From: Chelativorans sp. J32
GTDB lineage: Bacteria > Pseudomonadota > Alphaproteobacteria > Rhizobiales > Rhizobiaceae
Length of the DNA: 64,000 nt
NCBI RefSeq assembly: GCF_000518985.1
Contig: NZ_JAEQ01000003.1
Location: 186,001 to 250,000, forward strand
Reading direction: 5' to 3'
Below the pieces are notes generated by a model that saw nothing but the letters and a program-made list of their open reading frames with translations, was not told the origin of the DNA and did no database searches. Shown one piece after another: positions 1 to 8,054 of this stretch (position 1 is the stretch's first letter; each line of letters begins with the position of its first letter). The position numbers were made by a program, and so were the translations under genes.

Positions 1-1572
1 CCCGCGCTAAGCCTCGGCTTCTTCTCGGCGGCCAGCATGGCGGTGGCGATCCCGTCGGGCATCCAGGTCTTCTCCTGGATCGCGACCATTGCCTCGAGCA
101 AGGAGCGGTTCCGTATCACGACTCCCTCGCTCTTTGTTCTAGGCTTCCTCTTCATCTTCACCGTTGGCGGGGTGACGGGAGTGATGGTGGCGCTGGTGCC
201 GCTCGATTTCCAGGTGCACGACACTTACTTCGTCGTAGCACATTTCCATTATGTGCTGATCGGCGGAATGGTCTTCCCGCTCTTTGCCACCTTCTATTAC
301 TGGATACCGATGGTGAGCCGGAAGATGCTGTCGGAACGGCTGGGGCGATGGGTCTTCTGGCTGATGTTCATCGGCTTCAACGTGACCTTCTTCCCCATGC
401 ACATTACCGGCCTCATCGGGATGCCGCGCCGCGTCTGGACCTATCCGGATGGCCTCGGCTGGAACACGCTCAACATGGTGTCCACCGTAGGCTCCTATAT
501 TCTGGCCGCCGGTGTTGCGCTTTTCGTCATCGATCTCTTCCTGCGCTTTCGCCCGACCATGGAGAACAATGCCGGTGACCCGTGGCGCGCGGGCACATTG
601 GAATGGCTGCCTACAGGGGCCTATTCGGCGCGCAGCATACCCTTCGTGACAAGCCGCGAACCCCTATGGGACAACCCGAATCTCGGCACGGAGGTAGAGG
701 AGGGGCGTCACTTCCTTCCCGGTGCACCGACAGGAGAGCGTGAGACGATCGTCACCAGTCCCGTCGACGCCAAGCCGCAATACATCATCCGCATGCCGGG
801 TCCCGGCTGGGCCCATCTCGTCGCGGCCGTCTTCATGGCGGCTGCCTTCCTTCTATTGACGGTGAAGCTCGTCACCATCGCGCTCATATGCGCGGTGATC
901 TCGATAGCAGCCTGCATCGTATGGGGTTGGCAACTCGACCATGGGCCGGGAAAGGGTGAGGTCGATATCGGGGCCGGTATCAAGCTGCCCACCTATATGG
1001 CCGGCCCGAGATCGCATGCCTGGTGGGCTATGGCGGTTCTCATCCTCGTCGCCTCCTCGCTCTACATCGCCTATGTCTTTTCCTACCTTTATCTGTGGGT
1101 CGTATCGCCGGAAGTATGGGCTCCGCATGGGTCGCCCGACCTGCCCGGGTTTGGCTGGCCGCTTGGAACGGCTCTTCTGCTGATCGCCGGGACCGGCTCC
1201 ATGGTGCTTGTGCGGCGGATGCTGCCCGCGCCCGGCGGGAGGGAGCCGGCAATCCCCCCGATGCTTGCGCTCGCAGCAGGATGCCTGCTCGCCGCCTTTC
1301 TTGCCGAGGTCTGGGGCCACTGGATGACCGGCTTGCGGCCCGCCCAGAATTCCTACGGCGCGATGGTCTACATGGCGAGCGTCCTCAATTTTCAAGTCGT
1401 CTTCGCCTGTGTTGTCCTCGCCGGCTTTGCCATCGCGCGCTACCTCACCGGAAAACTCGATGCCGAGCGCCGCGTTGGGTACGAAAACGCGGCACTCCTC
1501 TACTATTATGCGGCAGGGCAGATGCTGCTCGGCCTTGTTTTGGTGCACGGTTTCCCACGTCTGGCGGGGTGA
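1..1572 (+). CDS. Cytochrome c oxidase subunit I fused to a subunit III domain (5' end outside window)
   Basis: The reading frame is open from base 1, so the gene starts upstream of the window. This is the C-terminal part of a haem-copper oxidase, the terminal respiratory enzyme of the inner membrane. The visible helices include VHDTYFVVAHFHYVL, whose two histidines in HFH are the conserved haem a3 and haem a ligands of subunit I. After about residue 310 a second set of membrane helices resembles COX III (AWWAMAVLILVASS, then three more helices). A single-chain I+III fusion is a known arrangement in rhizobial alternative cytochrome oxidases. The next gene begins 3 bp after the stop, so the two are co-transcribed. 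Confidence 0.93.
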   Translation, partial: PALSLGFFSAASMAVAIPSGIQVFSWIATIASSKERFRITTPSLFVLGFLFIFTVGGVTGVMVALVPLDFQVHDTYFVVAHFHYVLIGGMVFPLFATFYYWIPMVSRKMLSERLGRWVFWLMFIGFNVTFFPMHITGLIGMPRRVWTYPDGLGWNTLNMVSTVGSYILAAGVALFVIDLFLRFRPTMENNAGDPWRAGTLEWLPTGAYSARSIPFVTSREPLWDNPNLGTEVEEGRHFLPGAPTGERETIVTSPVDAKPQYIIRMPGPGWAHLVAAVFMAAAFLLLTVKLVTIALICAVISIAACIVWGWQLDHGPGKGEVDIGAGIKLPTYMAGPRSHAWWAMAVLILVASSLYIAYVFSYLYLWVVSPEVWAPHGSPDLPGFGWPLGTALLLIAGTGSMVLVRRMLPAPGGREPAIPPMLALAAGCLLAAFLAEVWGHWMTGLRPAQNSYGAMVYMASVLNFQVVFACVVLAGFAIARYLTGKLDAERRVGYENAALLYYYAAGQMLLGLVLVHGFPRLAG

Positions 1573-1575
1573 GAA

Positions 1576-1956
1576 ATGACCAAGCTCGACGACATGCGCC
1601 GACCGGACCGAGGCAATATGCTTGCGGTGCTTCTGTTCATCACCGCAGGCCCGCTTCTCTGGGGTTTGCATCTCACCATCGTTTATATGGCGCACACGGC
1701 GGTTTGTGCGCTCGCCGCATCTCCCGGCGCGGCGACGGCCATCCTCGCGATCGTGACTGTGGCCCTCGCTGTGCTGTTGATGCTGATCCTTCTCGACCAA
1801 CAACGTTTTGCCAGGCTTCTCAAGGTCAGCCAGGAGATTGCGGAACGCGGGAGCTATGACAGGATCGCGTTTTTCCTGACCCTGCTTTCGCTCGCCGGGA
1901 TTCTGTGGTCCGGCCTTGCCGTAACCATTTTATCCTCCTGCGCTCCAGGCCGTTGA
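1576..1956 (+). CDS. Small membrane protein of the cytochrome oxidase operon
   Basis: A 126-residue protein with three predicted hydrophobic helices (about residues 16-38, 45-72 and 94-117). It starts 3 bp after the oxidase stop codon, so it is almost certainly in the same operon. Small hydrophobic proteins in this position are usually annotated as cytochrome oxidase accessory or subunit IV-like proteins. I see no catalytic motif and infer the role only from position. The C-terminus (SCAPGR) is unremarkable. Confidence 0.8.
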   Translation: MTKLDDMRRPDRGNMLAVLLFITAGPLLWGLHLTIVYMAHTAVCALAASPGAATAILAIVTVALAVLLMLILLDQQRFARLLKVSQEIAERGSYDRIAFFLTLLSLAGILWSGLAVTILSSCAPGR

Positions 1957-1983
1957 GGGCCTAAAAAACTCTTCCGCGGCTTC

Positions 1984-2008
1984 GGAACCAAGTATCTCCA
2001 AGGGGATT
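1984..2008 (+). promoter_or_regulatory. EcfG/RpoE2-type general stress promoter (candidate)
   Basis: GGAAC, 18 bases, then TT. This fits the alphaproteobacterial general-stress sigma factor pattern GGAAC-N18/19-TT. It lies about 45 bp before the start of the 59-residue gene at 2054. The CG of the stronger GGAAC-N16-CGTT form is not conserved here, so this is one of the weaker matches. Confidence 0.45.
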
Positions 2009-2053
2009 GGAAATCACACAAACAGGGGCGTTGAACCCGCAGGAGATCAAGGG

Positions 2054-2233
2054 ATGCCCAACCGGGAGCGAAGAGTAGACCGCCTATCGCGGGAGCAGAC
2101 GAACGAGTTTCTCCGGCGATCCTCCATCACCTATCTGGAATGCTGCGTGAGCCTGATGCTGACGCATCTGAGCCGTGAGGAGGTCGCCGAAATTCTCGAA
2201 CAGGAAGCGCATATGGTACGCGAACTCGGGTGA
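2054..2233 (+). CDS. Small hypothetical protein (59 aa)
   Basis: A 59-residue helical, charged protein that begins MPNRERRVDRLSREQ and ends EQEAHMVRELG. AGGAG at 2041-2045 precedes the ATG by 8 bp, and a candidate stress promoter lies just upstream. I recognise no family. Its size, charge and promoter fit the small stress-induced proteins common in Rhizobiales. The frame, Shine-Dalgarno and promoter together make it likely real. Confidence 0.6.
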   Translation: MPNRERRVDRLSREQTNEFLRRSSITYLECCVSLMLTHLSREEVAEILEQEAHMVRELG

Positions 2234-2261
2234 GATCCGCCCAAAAACACCTGGAACATGA

Positions 2262-2287
2262 GGAACACCGATGCCGAGGCATCTGTT
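2262..2287 (+). promoter_or_regulatory. EcfG/RpoE2-type general stress promoter
   Basis: GGAAC at 2262-2266, 17 bases, then TGTT at 2284-2287. It sits about 58 bp before the GTG start of the CBS-domain gene. It also argues against the upstream in-frame ATG at 2271, which would lie inside the promoter. Confidence 0.6.
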
Positions 2288-2345
2288 GGGAGGCTGGACG
2301 ACGGCTAGCCCGGATCCAGGTTCAACCATCCAGATGGAGGCTAAA

Positions 2346-2801
2346 GTGAGAGTGAGCGAAGTAATGACGCGTGACGTTCGGCTGGCAAGTCCGGACGACA
2401 CGATCCAGGATGCAGCTCGGATCATGGCTGAAATCGACGCAGGCTGTCTACCCGTCAGCGATGGGGACAGGCTTGTGGGCATGATCACGGATCGGGACAT
2501 CGCCGTGCGGGCGGTGGCCGAAGGCCATGGGCCGGATTGCCGCGTCGGCGACGTGATGACACGGGAAATCAGGTACTGCTTCGAGGACGAAGATACCGAC
2601 GAGATCGCACAGAACATGGCGGATCAGCAAATCCGCCGGTTGCCGGTGTTGAATCGCGAAAAGAGACTGGTGGGCATCCTTTCCCTCGGAGATATCGCTT
2701 TTACCGACGGCAAGGACCCCGCCGGAGAGGCGCTTACCGGCATTTCGCGGCCGGGCGGACTGCACAGCCAGACAGGCGGCGACGGCGCCGCACGCTTCTA
2801 G
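2346..2801 (+). CDS. CBS-domain protein
   Basis: Two tandem CBS domains fill the protein: about residues 1-60 (VSEVMTRDVRLASPDDTI ... MITDRDIAVRAV) and 68-125 (VGDVMTREIRYCFEDE ... VGILSLGDIAF). CBS pairs bind adenine nucleotides and usually sense energy state. Stand-alone versions are common stress proteins. I chose GTG 2346 because GGAGG (2336-2340) lies 5 bp upstream. In-frame ATGs at 2271 and 2334 would place the start inside the promoter or on the Shine-Dalgarno. The residues after about 128 are a low-complexity tail. The ligand is unknown. Confidence 0.88.
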   Translation: MRVSEVMTRDVRLASPDDTIQDAARIMAEIDAGCLPVSDGDRLVGMITDRDIAVRAVAEGHGPDCRVGDVMTREIRYCFEDEDTDEIAQNMADQQIRRLPVLNREKRLVGILSLGDIAFTDGKDPAGEALTGISRPGGLHSQTGGDGAARF

Positions 2802-2820
2802 AAAACAAGGAGAACCGCAG

Positions 2821-3111
2821 ATGGCGGAGAACAAGAAACGTCAGGCTCCCGACGACGTGCTCGATGAAGCGCCAAGACGCGCTGAAGGGGACTGGGAGTC
2901 GCTGAGGGGAACGGAAGACATCCCCGCTGGCAGCGAAGATGGGAAATCCGTACCGCTCGACCGGTCCGGCCGTGTGGACACCGACGAGCATTACGCCGAA
3001 GGAGAAGACAATCCTTATATGGAGAGCGATGACGCACTGCCGAGCGATGAAGAGGAAGAGGTCTTCCGGCGGAACAATGCGCGCGAGGGTGGCCGCTTCG
3101 ACGAAGTGTGA
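2821..3111 (+). CDS. Small acidic hypothetical protein (96 aa)
   Basis: Very hydrophilic and acidic, with an Asp/Glu-rich C-terminal half (SDDALPSDEEEEVF) and no hydrophobic core, so it is probably intrinsically disordered. AAGGAG at 2807-2812 gives a good ribosome site. It follows the CBS gene by 19 bp and probably shares its stress promoter. No family recognised. The composition resembles the hydrophilic stress-protective proteins of Rhizobiales, but that is an analogy only. Confidence 0.7.
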   Translation: MAENKKRQAPDDVLDEAPRRAEGDWESLRGTEDIPAGSEDGKSVPLDRSGRVDTDEHYAEGEDNPYMESDDALPSDEEEEVFRRNNAREGGRFDEV

Positions 3112-3113
3112 AA

Positions 3114-3422
3114 TCACGCGCCCGAGGGAGGCCGACGGGAAGTTTCCTGCAATAGGCTCCGGGCATCAGAAAGGATGCGGCGGAACTCGCCCTTCGCCGC
3201 AGCCTCGATAGCGAAGGCTCCGCCCGAGGGAACAGCGCCGGGATCTTCCTGGTGATCTTGAAAGAGGGCGTGGGCTTCCATCGAATCGAGAAGGCGACCG
3301 GCATCTGCCGCCCCGCTCGATTCCATGCTGGCGAGGCGGCCGATGAGGAAGGAGACCGCTTCACGCAGCGCGATGAGCCTTCCCTCAATCTCCTCATTCG
3401 GCAGTTGGGACATGATCGTCAC
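3114..3422 (-). CDS. Hypothetical protein translationally coupled to the oxidoreductase
   Basis: A 102-residue, mostly helical protein (NEEIEGRLIALREAVSFLIGRLASME at its N-terminus). GTG 3422 overlaps the stop of the upstream oxidoreductase as GTGA. An ATG four codons later (3413) is the alternative start. It is the last gene of the minus-strand ADH and Gfo/Idh operon and converges on the acidic-protein gene with only 2 bp between stops. No function can be assigned from sequence. Confidence 0.65.
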   Translation of the reverse strand: MTIMSQLPNEEIEGRLIALREAVSFLIGRLASMESSGAADAGRLLDSMEAHALFQDHQEDPGAVPSGGAFAIEAAAKGEFRRILSDARSLLQETSRRPPSGA

Positions 3423-4465
3423 TCCGCAGCCGCGCGCATCTCCCGTCGGCCATAGATGCGGTCAAGGACCTCCGCGACGTGCACGAATTCATGTGCCTGC
3501 GGGTCGAAACGCGCATTCGCGGCAAGGCGCACCGCCCAATCCACGGCGGCCCGCCCACCCCAGTCGTCAGGCGGCAGGGCCAGCGACTCCCGCGATGTCC
3601 CCCGATAGCGTTCCGCGACGAAGTCGTAGAACGAACCGTTCACATTGCGCAGCGCAGCGCCCCCCTCCGTGCCGTAGAAGGAGGCAGCGATTTCCGCATC
3701 CTTTCCGGCATTGAGCCGCCACGAGCAGGCAAGCCGCACGACCGTGCCGGTTTCCAGAGTGAGGGTTGCCACGGCAAAATCCTCAACCACGGAAGGGTTG
3801 GCGGGAAGTGGATCCCCTTTTGCAAAGAGATGGCTCGTTACCTCGATTACCTTGGGTGAATCGAGCGTCCATAGGGCCAGATCCACCAGATGCACGCCGA
3901 GGTCGATGACACAGCCGCCGCCTGAAAGCACCGGATCGTAAAACCAGGGTTTGTCCGGGCCGTAGGCATTGTGGAACACGAGATCGACGGCGTGGACCCG
4001 GCCAATACCGCCTTCCGCTATGATCGGCCGGATCTGCCGCATGGCCTGGGTGTGCCGGTAGGAGAGGTCCAGTCCCAGCAAACGGTCGGCTGCCCTGGCT
4101 GCCTCCACCACAGCAAGAGCCTCTTCCCGATTTCGGCCAAGCGGCTTCTGGCAGAAGACGGCAATACCCTGGCCGAGGGCTTGAAGCGCCTGCTCTGCGT
4201 GTTGGGCGCTGGGCGTGGCAATGACAACGCCATCCACGCCCTCGTCGATGATGCCTTGGAGATCGCCGGCGGGCTTGGCATCGGGCGCAAGCTTACGGGC
4301 TTCGTCAAGGCAATCAGCGGATGGATCGGCGATGACGGCCGCCTCCGCGACGCCGGCGTCGATCAATGCCTTCATGCGATGACGGCCGATCCAGCCGACG
4401 CCCAGAAAACCCAGGCGGAGCTTCCTCAGGGCGGTTTTACGGGGATGATCCACGACGGCGGTCAT
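3419..4465 (-). CDS. Gfo/Idh/MocA-family NAD(P)-dependent oxidoreductase
   Basis: A 348-residue protein with an N-terminal Rossmann fold, LGFLGVGWIGRHRM (about residues 18-31). CQKPLGRN sits where the family has EKP, and the C-terminal sheet domain carries GGGCVIDLGVHLVDLALW. Family members oxidise sugars or cyclitols with NAD(P). The substrate cannot be told here. The start ATG overlaps the stop of the zinc-dehydrogenase gene (ATGA), so the two are coupled. Placed beside UDP-sugar genes, it may act in sugar metabolism. Confidence 0.9.
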   Translation of the reverse strand: MTAVVDHPRKTALRKLRLGFLGVGWIGRHRMKALIDAGVAEAAVIADPSADCLDEARKLAPDAKPAGDLQGIIDEGVDGVVIATPSAQHAEQALQALGQGIAVFCQKPLGRNREEALAVVEAARAADRLLGLDLSYRHTQAMRQIRPIIAEGGIGRVHAVDLVFHNAYGPDKPWFYDPVLSGGGCVIDLGVHLVDLALWTLDSPKVIEVTSHLFAKGDPLPANPSVVEDFAVATLTLETGTVVRLACSWRLNAGKDAEIAASFYGTEGGAALRNVNGSFYDFVAERYRGTSRESLALPPDDWGGRAAVDWAVRLAANARFDPQAHEFVHVAEVLDRIYGRREMRAAAE

Positions 4466-5475
4466 GGCATCCTCACAACGGCCTTCATGAAGCCATCCGG
4501 CCGATCGCGCGTGGTGTTAAGCGCGTCATCAAGCCGGGAGAGCGGAAACATGTCGGTGATCAGCGGCATGGGATCGAGGCGGCCGGACATCACCGCGTCA
4601 ATGGCCTCGCGCATGCCCCTTATATAAATGGCAGGGTTGCGTTCGTGGGCATTGACGACGTCGATGCCCCTCCAGTTCCAGAGCTGCATGTTGATCTGAC
4701 GCGGGCCGTCCTGATGATAGCCCGCAACGATCAGACGGCCGCCTTCGGCCGTAAGCTCGCCCGCAAGATCAAGAGGCCAGGCCTTGCCGGTGGCCTCGAT
4801 CACCCGCTCGCAGAAGCTGCCGCCTGTCAGTGCGCTTACCTTGTCGATGATGGCGTGACGGTCGTCCATGGGAATGGTGTGAGCGGCGCCCATCTGGCGC
4901 GCCATATCCAAGGCATATGGGCGCCTGGAAACTGCGATCACATCGGCTCCCGCCTGGGTCGCAAGCCTCGTCAGGATTGCCCCCAGGAAACCGATGCCGA
5001 CGATGACGACGGTCTGGCCGGCCTTGATATCGGCACGGCGGAAGATGTTCATGGCACAGCCGAGCGGCTCGCCGGGGAGCGGCATATGCGCGAGCTCCTG
5101 GGGGAGTGGCACCGCCTGTGTGGCATCCCCAACATCGAATTCCGCATAGCTGTTTTGGAAAAGCGCGGTCACCGCTTGCCCGGGCTCAAAGCCGGTGACG
5201 CCGGGTCCGACTGCATCCACCACGCCCCATCCCTCATGTCCAAGCCCGCCGGGTTCGGTCGGGAATTTCATCCACTCCGGGCCGGACCAGGGGCCAAGAT
5301 TTGAAGCGCACACGCCGCAACCGGTCAGGCGCACCCGGATCTGACCCTCTCCGGGCTCTGGAACCTGGACCTCTTTGATCGCGATGGTTCCGGGGCCGGT
5401 CAGTACGGCTGCCTTCATTTTGGTCTGGTCGGAAAGGGAAACGGTCGCGCTGTCGCGCTGAAGAGGTGTGATCAT
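4462..5475 (-). CDS. Zinc-binding alcohol dehydrogenase-family protein (MDR)
   Basis: A medium-chain dehydrogenase/reductase with a GroES-like N-terminal domain that carries the catalytic-zinc positions (GCGVCAS and GLGHEGWG). The Rossmann domain reads VVIVGIGFLGAILTRLA. The four-cysteine structural-zinc lobe of classical ADHs is absent, as in several sugar-type MDRs. The first 19 residues precede the usual start (MKAAVLTGPG, codon at 5418), so the true start may be internal. First gene of a three-gene operon with the Gfo/Idh enzyme. Confidence 0.88.
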   Translation of the reverse strand: MITPLQRDSATVSLSDQTKMKAAVLTGPGTIAIKEVQVPEPGEGQIRVRLTGCGVCASNLGPWSGPEWMKFPTEPGGLGHEGWGVVDAVGPGVTGFEPGQAVTALFQNSYAEFDVGDATQAVPLPQELAHMPLPGEPLGCAMNIFRRADIKAGQTVVIVGIGFLGAILTRLATQAGADVIAVSRRPYALDMARQMGAAHTIPMDDRHAIIDKVSALTGGSFCERVIEATGKAWPLDLAGELTAEGGRLIVAGYHQDGPRQINMQLWNWRGIDVVNAHERNPAIYIRGMREAIDAVMSGRLDPMPLITDMFPLSRLDDALNTTRDRPDGFMKAVVRMP

Positions 5476-5493
5476 TATTGCCGCCTAGGGTAG

Positions 5494-5512
5494 TCAGGAG
5501 AATTGCTCCTGA
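5494..5512. promoter_or_regulatory. Inverted repeat at the putative transcription start of the ADH operon
   Basis: TCAGGAG, AATTG, CTCCTGA form a perfect 7-bp inverted repeat with a 5-bp spacer. It lies between the candidate promoter (5515-5539, minus) and the start codon at 5475, where an operator would be expected. It could also be a leader hairpin. Confidence 0.4.
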
Positions 5513-5514
5513 TG

Positions 5515-5539
5515 AACAAGAAGGGGGCCTATTGGTTCC
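5515..5539 (-). promoter_or_regulatory. EcfG/RpoE2-type general stress promoter (candidate)
   Basis: On the minus strand: GGAAC (5539-5535), 16 bases, TGTT (5518-5515). It is placed about 40 bp upstream of the ADH start codon. Confidence 0.5.
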
Positions 5540-5649
5540 AATATGCGGGGTCACATCTGCCGTGCAGGCCTGAAGGGGCAGCCGCGACTGCGGTCTCCGT
5601 GCCCGGTTGGGGCCCGGCCTCGGTTTCGGTATTATGCGGATCTAAACGG

Positions 5650-5943
5650 CTAACGCTGCGTCCGGCCCACGGCGGTGGCGATATCCGTATAGGCCCTTTC
5701 AGCCCCTGGCGCGGCATCCTGGCGGTTTGCCTCGCGCAGAAAGCGGATGGGGAAGAGGGCGGCCTCGATATTCGCGCGCGAGATCTGCTCCGGTCGCCGC
5801 TCGTCGGAAGCCAGCGTTCTTTCTGCCTCTGCGAGGGCGTTCTCGATTTCGGCAGCATCCGCCACGCCCTTCTGGCGCAGCAGGCGACAGAGGGTCGCCA
5901 TTGCCATCAGCACCCCCTCCATCTGCAGGTTCGCAGTGTTCAT
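5650..5943 (-). CDS. Small conserved-type hypothetical protein (97 aa)
   Basis: A helical, soluble protein (MNTANLQMEGVLMAMATLCRLLRQKG, then an Ala/Glu-rich helix and a basic tail). CGGAG lies 9 bp upstream of the ATG. It stands alone between the ADH operon and UDP-glucose dehydrogenase, all on the minus strand. No domain recognised. Confidence 0.6.
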   Translation of the reverse strand: MNTANLQMEGVLMAMATLCRLLRQKGVADAAEIENALAEAERTLASDERRPEQISRANIEAALFPIRFLREANRQDAAPGAERAYTDIATAVGRTQR

Positions 5944-6048
5944 TGGCGCTTTCTCCGATTACACCAGAACATATCCTTGTCCTTCGTAGGGATACGCACA
6001 AGACAAGAGTGCGAGACGGTGATGTGCCCCGTCGGTTCGTGCCAAATG

Positions 6049-7425
6049 TCAGGCATGACCCGGCGCAGCCACGCGGCGGTCCCATCTGTCGATCGGAGAA
6101 ATGCCACCTTTCTGACGGACGGAAGTTGCTGCCCGGCCGAGGCTGAAGTAACGCAGACCGTGCTGGCCCACTGAACGGGGATCGAACAGGTTTCGGAAAT
6201 CGAACAAAGCATCGCCCGAGAGCGCGCGGGCTACCCGATCCAGGTTGAGCCGGCGATATTCATCCCACTCCGTCAGGATGACGACTGCCGAAGCGTCCGT
6301 ACAGGCGGCGTAAGGACAGTCTGCCCAAGCCACGTCCTGGAGGTGTTCCTTGGCATTCGGCACCGCTTTCGGATCGTGCGCGACCACCCTGAGCCCAGCT
6401 TCCTGAAGTGCTGGGATAATCGAGAGGGCTGCGGCTTCCCGAACATCGTCCGTATTCGCCTTGAAGGCCAGACCCAGCACCGCCACGGTGCTCTCTGGGG
6501 CAAGACGGCCCTCCTTGAGAATGCGCCTGGCAAGAAGAAGCTTGCGCTGGTCGTTTCTGGCGATGAGCGTTTCCACGAGCTTCTGCGGCGCTCCGAATTG
6601 CCGCCCCGTAGCCGCGAAGGCCCTGGTGTCCTTCGGAAAGCAGGAGCCGCCGAAGCCGGGGCCGGGCAAGAGAAAGCTTTCGCCGATGCGCCGGTCAAGG
6701 CCTATTCCCCGCGTCACGTCTGCGATGTCGCCGCCGGTTTTCTCGCAAAGATCTGCGACATCGTTGATGAAGCCGATCTTGAGCGCCAGAAAGGCGTTCG
6801 CCGAGTATTTTATCAGCTCGGCATTGCCAGTCGTCGTGATGACCATGGGTACGCCGGCGCGCTCAAAGGGGCGGTAAATCGCCCGCAAGATATTGCGGGA
6901 GCGCGTATCGTCCGCGCCAAGCACGATGCGGTCCGGTTCCATGAAGTCTTTCATCGCGGAGCCCTCACGCAAGAACTCGGGGTTGGAAGCGACGCGGATA
7001 TCGAATGCTCCACGTTCCCGTGCGATGATCTCCCGCACGCGGCGGGCTGTGCCGACCACGACGGTGGACTTGATGACGACGGTGGCACCGCGTCTCAGAT
7101 GTGGTCCGATCTGCTTGGCCGCGGCAAGCACGTGGGACAGGTCGATGCTCCCATCGGCACCCGACGGAGTTCCGACCGCGATGAAAACGGCATCGGCTTC
7201 GGCAACGCTTTCCCTGAGGCGTGTCGAAAAGGAAAGGCGCCCTGCCTCGACGGCACTGCGCATCGCTTCTTCCAGCCCGGGTTCGTAAATGGGTATATCG
7301 AAATGCTCCAGCCGCACGATGCGCGCGGCGTTGATGTCGAAACAGCGGACGCTATGGCCCATATTCGCCAAGCAGGTGCCGGTTGCCAGACCGACATAGC
7401 CGGCGCCTATCATGGTGATCTGCAT
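6049..7425 (-). CDS. UDP-glucose 6-dehydrogenase
   Basis: Oxidises UDP-glucose to UDP-glucuronate with two NAD+. The protein begins MQITMIGAGYVGLATG (Rossmann GxGxxG). The central domain holds the catalytic cysteine in GPGFGGSCFPKDT, and the C-terminal UDP-binding domain includes LGLAFKANTDDVREA. The ATG at 7425 is chosen because CAGGAG sits 7 bp upstream. The frame extends eight codons further without a ribosome site. Its product is the substrate of the decarboxylase encoded at 14717, which gives a route to UDP-xylose. Often named ugd or rkpK in rhizobia. Confidence 0.95.
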   Translation of the reverse strand: MQITMIGAGYVGLATGTCLANMGHSVRCFDINAARIVRLEHFDIPIYEPGLEEAMRSAVEAGRLSFSTRLRESVAEADAVFIAVGTPSGADGSIDLSHVLAAAKQIGPHLRRGATVVIKSTVVVGTARRVREIIARERGAFDIRVASNPEFLREGSAMKDFMEPDRIVLGADDTRSRNILRAIYRPFERAGVPMVITTTGNAELIKYSANAFLALKIGFINDVADLCEKTGGDIADVTRGIGLDRRIGESFLLPGPGFGGSCFPKDTRAFAATGRQFGAPQKLVETLIARNDQRKLLLARRILKEGRLAPESTVAVLGLAFKANTDDVREAAALSIIPALQEAGLRVVAHDPKAVPNAKEHLQDVAWADCPYAACTDASAVVILTEWDEYRRLNLDRVARALSGDALFDFRNLFDPRSVGQHGLRYFSLGRAATSVRQKGGISPIDRWDRRVAAPGHA

Positions 7426-7457
7426 GCCGTTCTCCTGTGAGCGTATCACACCGGCCT

Positions 7458-7483
7458 AACACTGAAGGGTATGATGTTGTTCC
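7458..7483 (-). promoter_or_regulatory. EcfG/RpoE2-type general stress promoter (candidate)
   Basis: Minus strand: GGAAC (7483-7479), 17 bases, TGTT (7461-7458). It lies about 32 bp upstream of the UDP-glucose dehydrogenase start. Confidence 0.5.
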
Positions 7484-7544
7484 CAAGTAGAAGAAGAAGG
7501 ATTCCGGTAAGTGCTTCCGGGGAAACAATATTTTCTTCCCGCAA

Positions 7545-7573
7545 AGAGCGGGGAAGCTAAAAGGCCCCGCTCT
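7545..7573 (-). terminator. Stem-loop downstream of the 87-aa gene
   Basis: AGAGCGGGG and CCCCGCTCT form a perfect 9-bp stem around an 11-nt loop, 30 bp after the stop at 7603. The following T-run is short, so this may be a weak terminator or an RNA-stabilising hairpin. Confidence 0.5.
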
Positions 7574-7602
7574 CCGGCTGCAGGGGAGCCGATAAGTTTC
7601 GT

Positions 7603-7866
7603 TTATCGATCGACAAATTTGTTGAAGCGACTGGTTCCACCACCGCCAGCTTCTTCCTGATAGAGGAAGGCAAGCTTCCGCTCGTCGAATATGCGGAAGA
7701 ACTCATCCCATTCGATCTCTTCCAGACTTTCGTCCGGTTCGCCGAAATCGATGCGGAGGATACCGCCCGGACCGCTTGTCTTCACACGTGCGGGGCGTCC
7801 GCCGCGGGATTCGGCCCATTTGCGGATCGTGTCATGATCGGTCGTTGTGTTCGCTTGCGACATCAC
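7603..7866 (-). CDS. Small hypothetical protein (86-87 aa) with a perfect stress promoter
   Basis: A small soluble protein with HDTIRKWAESRGGRPARVKTSG at its N-terminus and SLEEIEWDEFFRIFDERKLAFLYQ in the middle. Short proteins of this type are widespread in rhizobia and are sometimes mislabelled 1,4-alpha-glucan branching enzyme. No catalytic domain is present. The start is GTG 7866 or ATG 7863. A perfect GGAAC-N16-CGTT promoter lies 59 bp upstream, so it is probably induced by general stress. Confidence 0.75.
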   Translation of the reverse strand: MMSQANTTTDHDTIRKWAESRGGRPARVKTSGPGGILRIDFGEPDESLEEIEWDEFFRIFDERKLAFLYQEEAGGGGTSRFNKFVDR

Positions 7867-7924
7867 GCCGTCCCATCAACTGGTTGCTTCAACCGGCTGT
7901 ACTGAGTGCACCGCCTTGGGCCCG

Positions 7925-7949
7925 AACGTCGAGGCTCCCCAAAAGTTCC
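7925..7949 (-). promoter_or_regulatory. EcfG/RpoE2-type general stress promoter (perfect match)
   Basis: Minus strand: GGAAC (7949-7945), exactly 16 bases, CGTT (7928-7925). It drives the gene at 7603-7866 and is divergent from the promoter at 7988. Confidence 0.75.
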
Positions 7950-7987
7950 TGATTGGCTCGCTTTGCCGGCTCAGTTCCGCCAAACCG

Positions 7988-8012
7988 GGAACCAAAGTTC
8001 ATGTTGATTGTT
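7988..8012 (+). promoter_or_regulatory. EcfG/RpoE2-type general stress promoter for the glycosyltransferase operon (candidate)
   Basis: GGAAC (7988-7992), 16 bases, TGTT (8009-8012). It is 43 bp upstream of the GTG that opens the seven-gene sugar operon. Confidence 0.55.
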
Positions 8013-8054
8013 TGTAGCTCGCGACCCCTCTTCTTCATCACAGCAGGAGCAGCC

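Noticed and set aside
853..1803. 316-codon minus-strand frame opposite the cytochrome oxidase gene
   Set aside because: A shadow of the coding strand, with no domain and a His/Arg-rich composition.
2271..2345. Longer N-terminus for the CBS protein
   Set aside because: It would lie inside the stress promoter and lacks a ribosome site. GGAGG points to GTG 2346.
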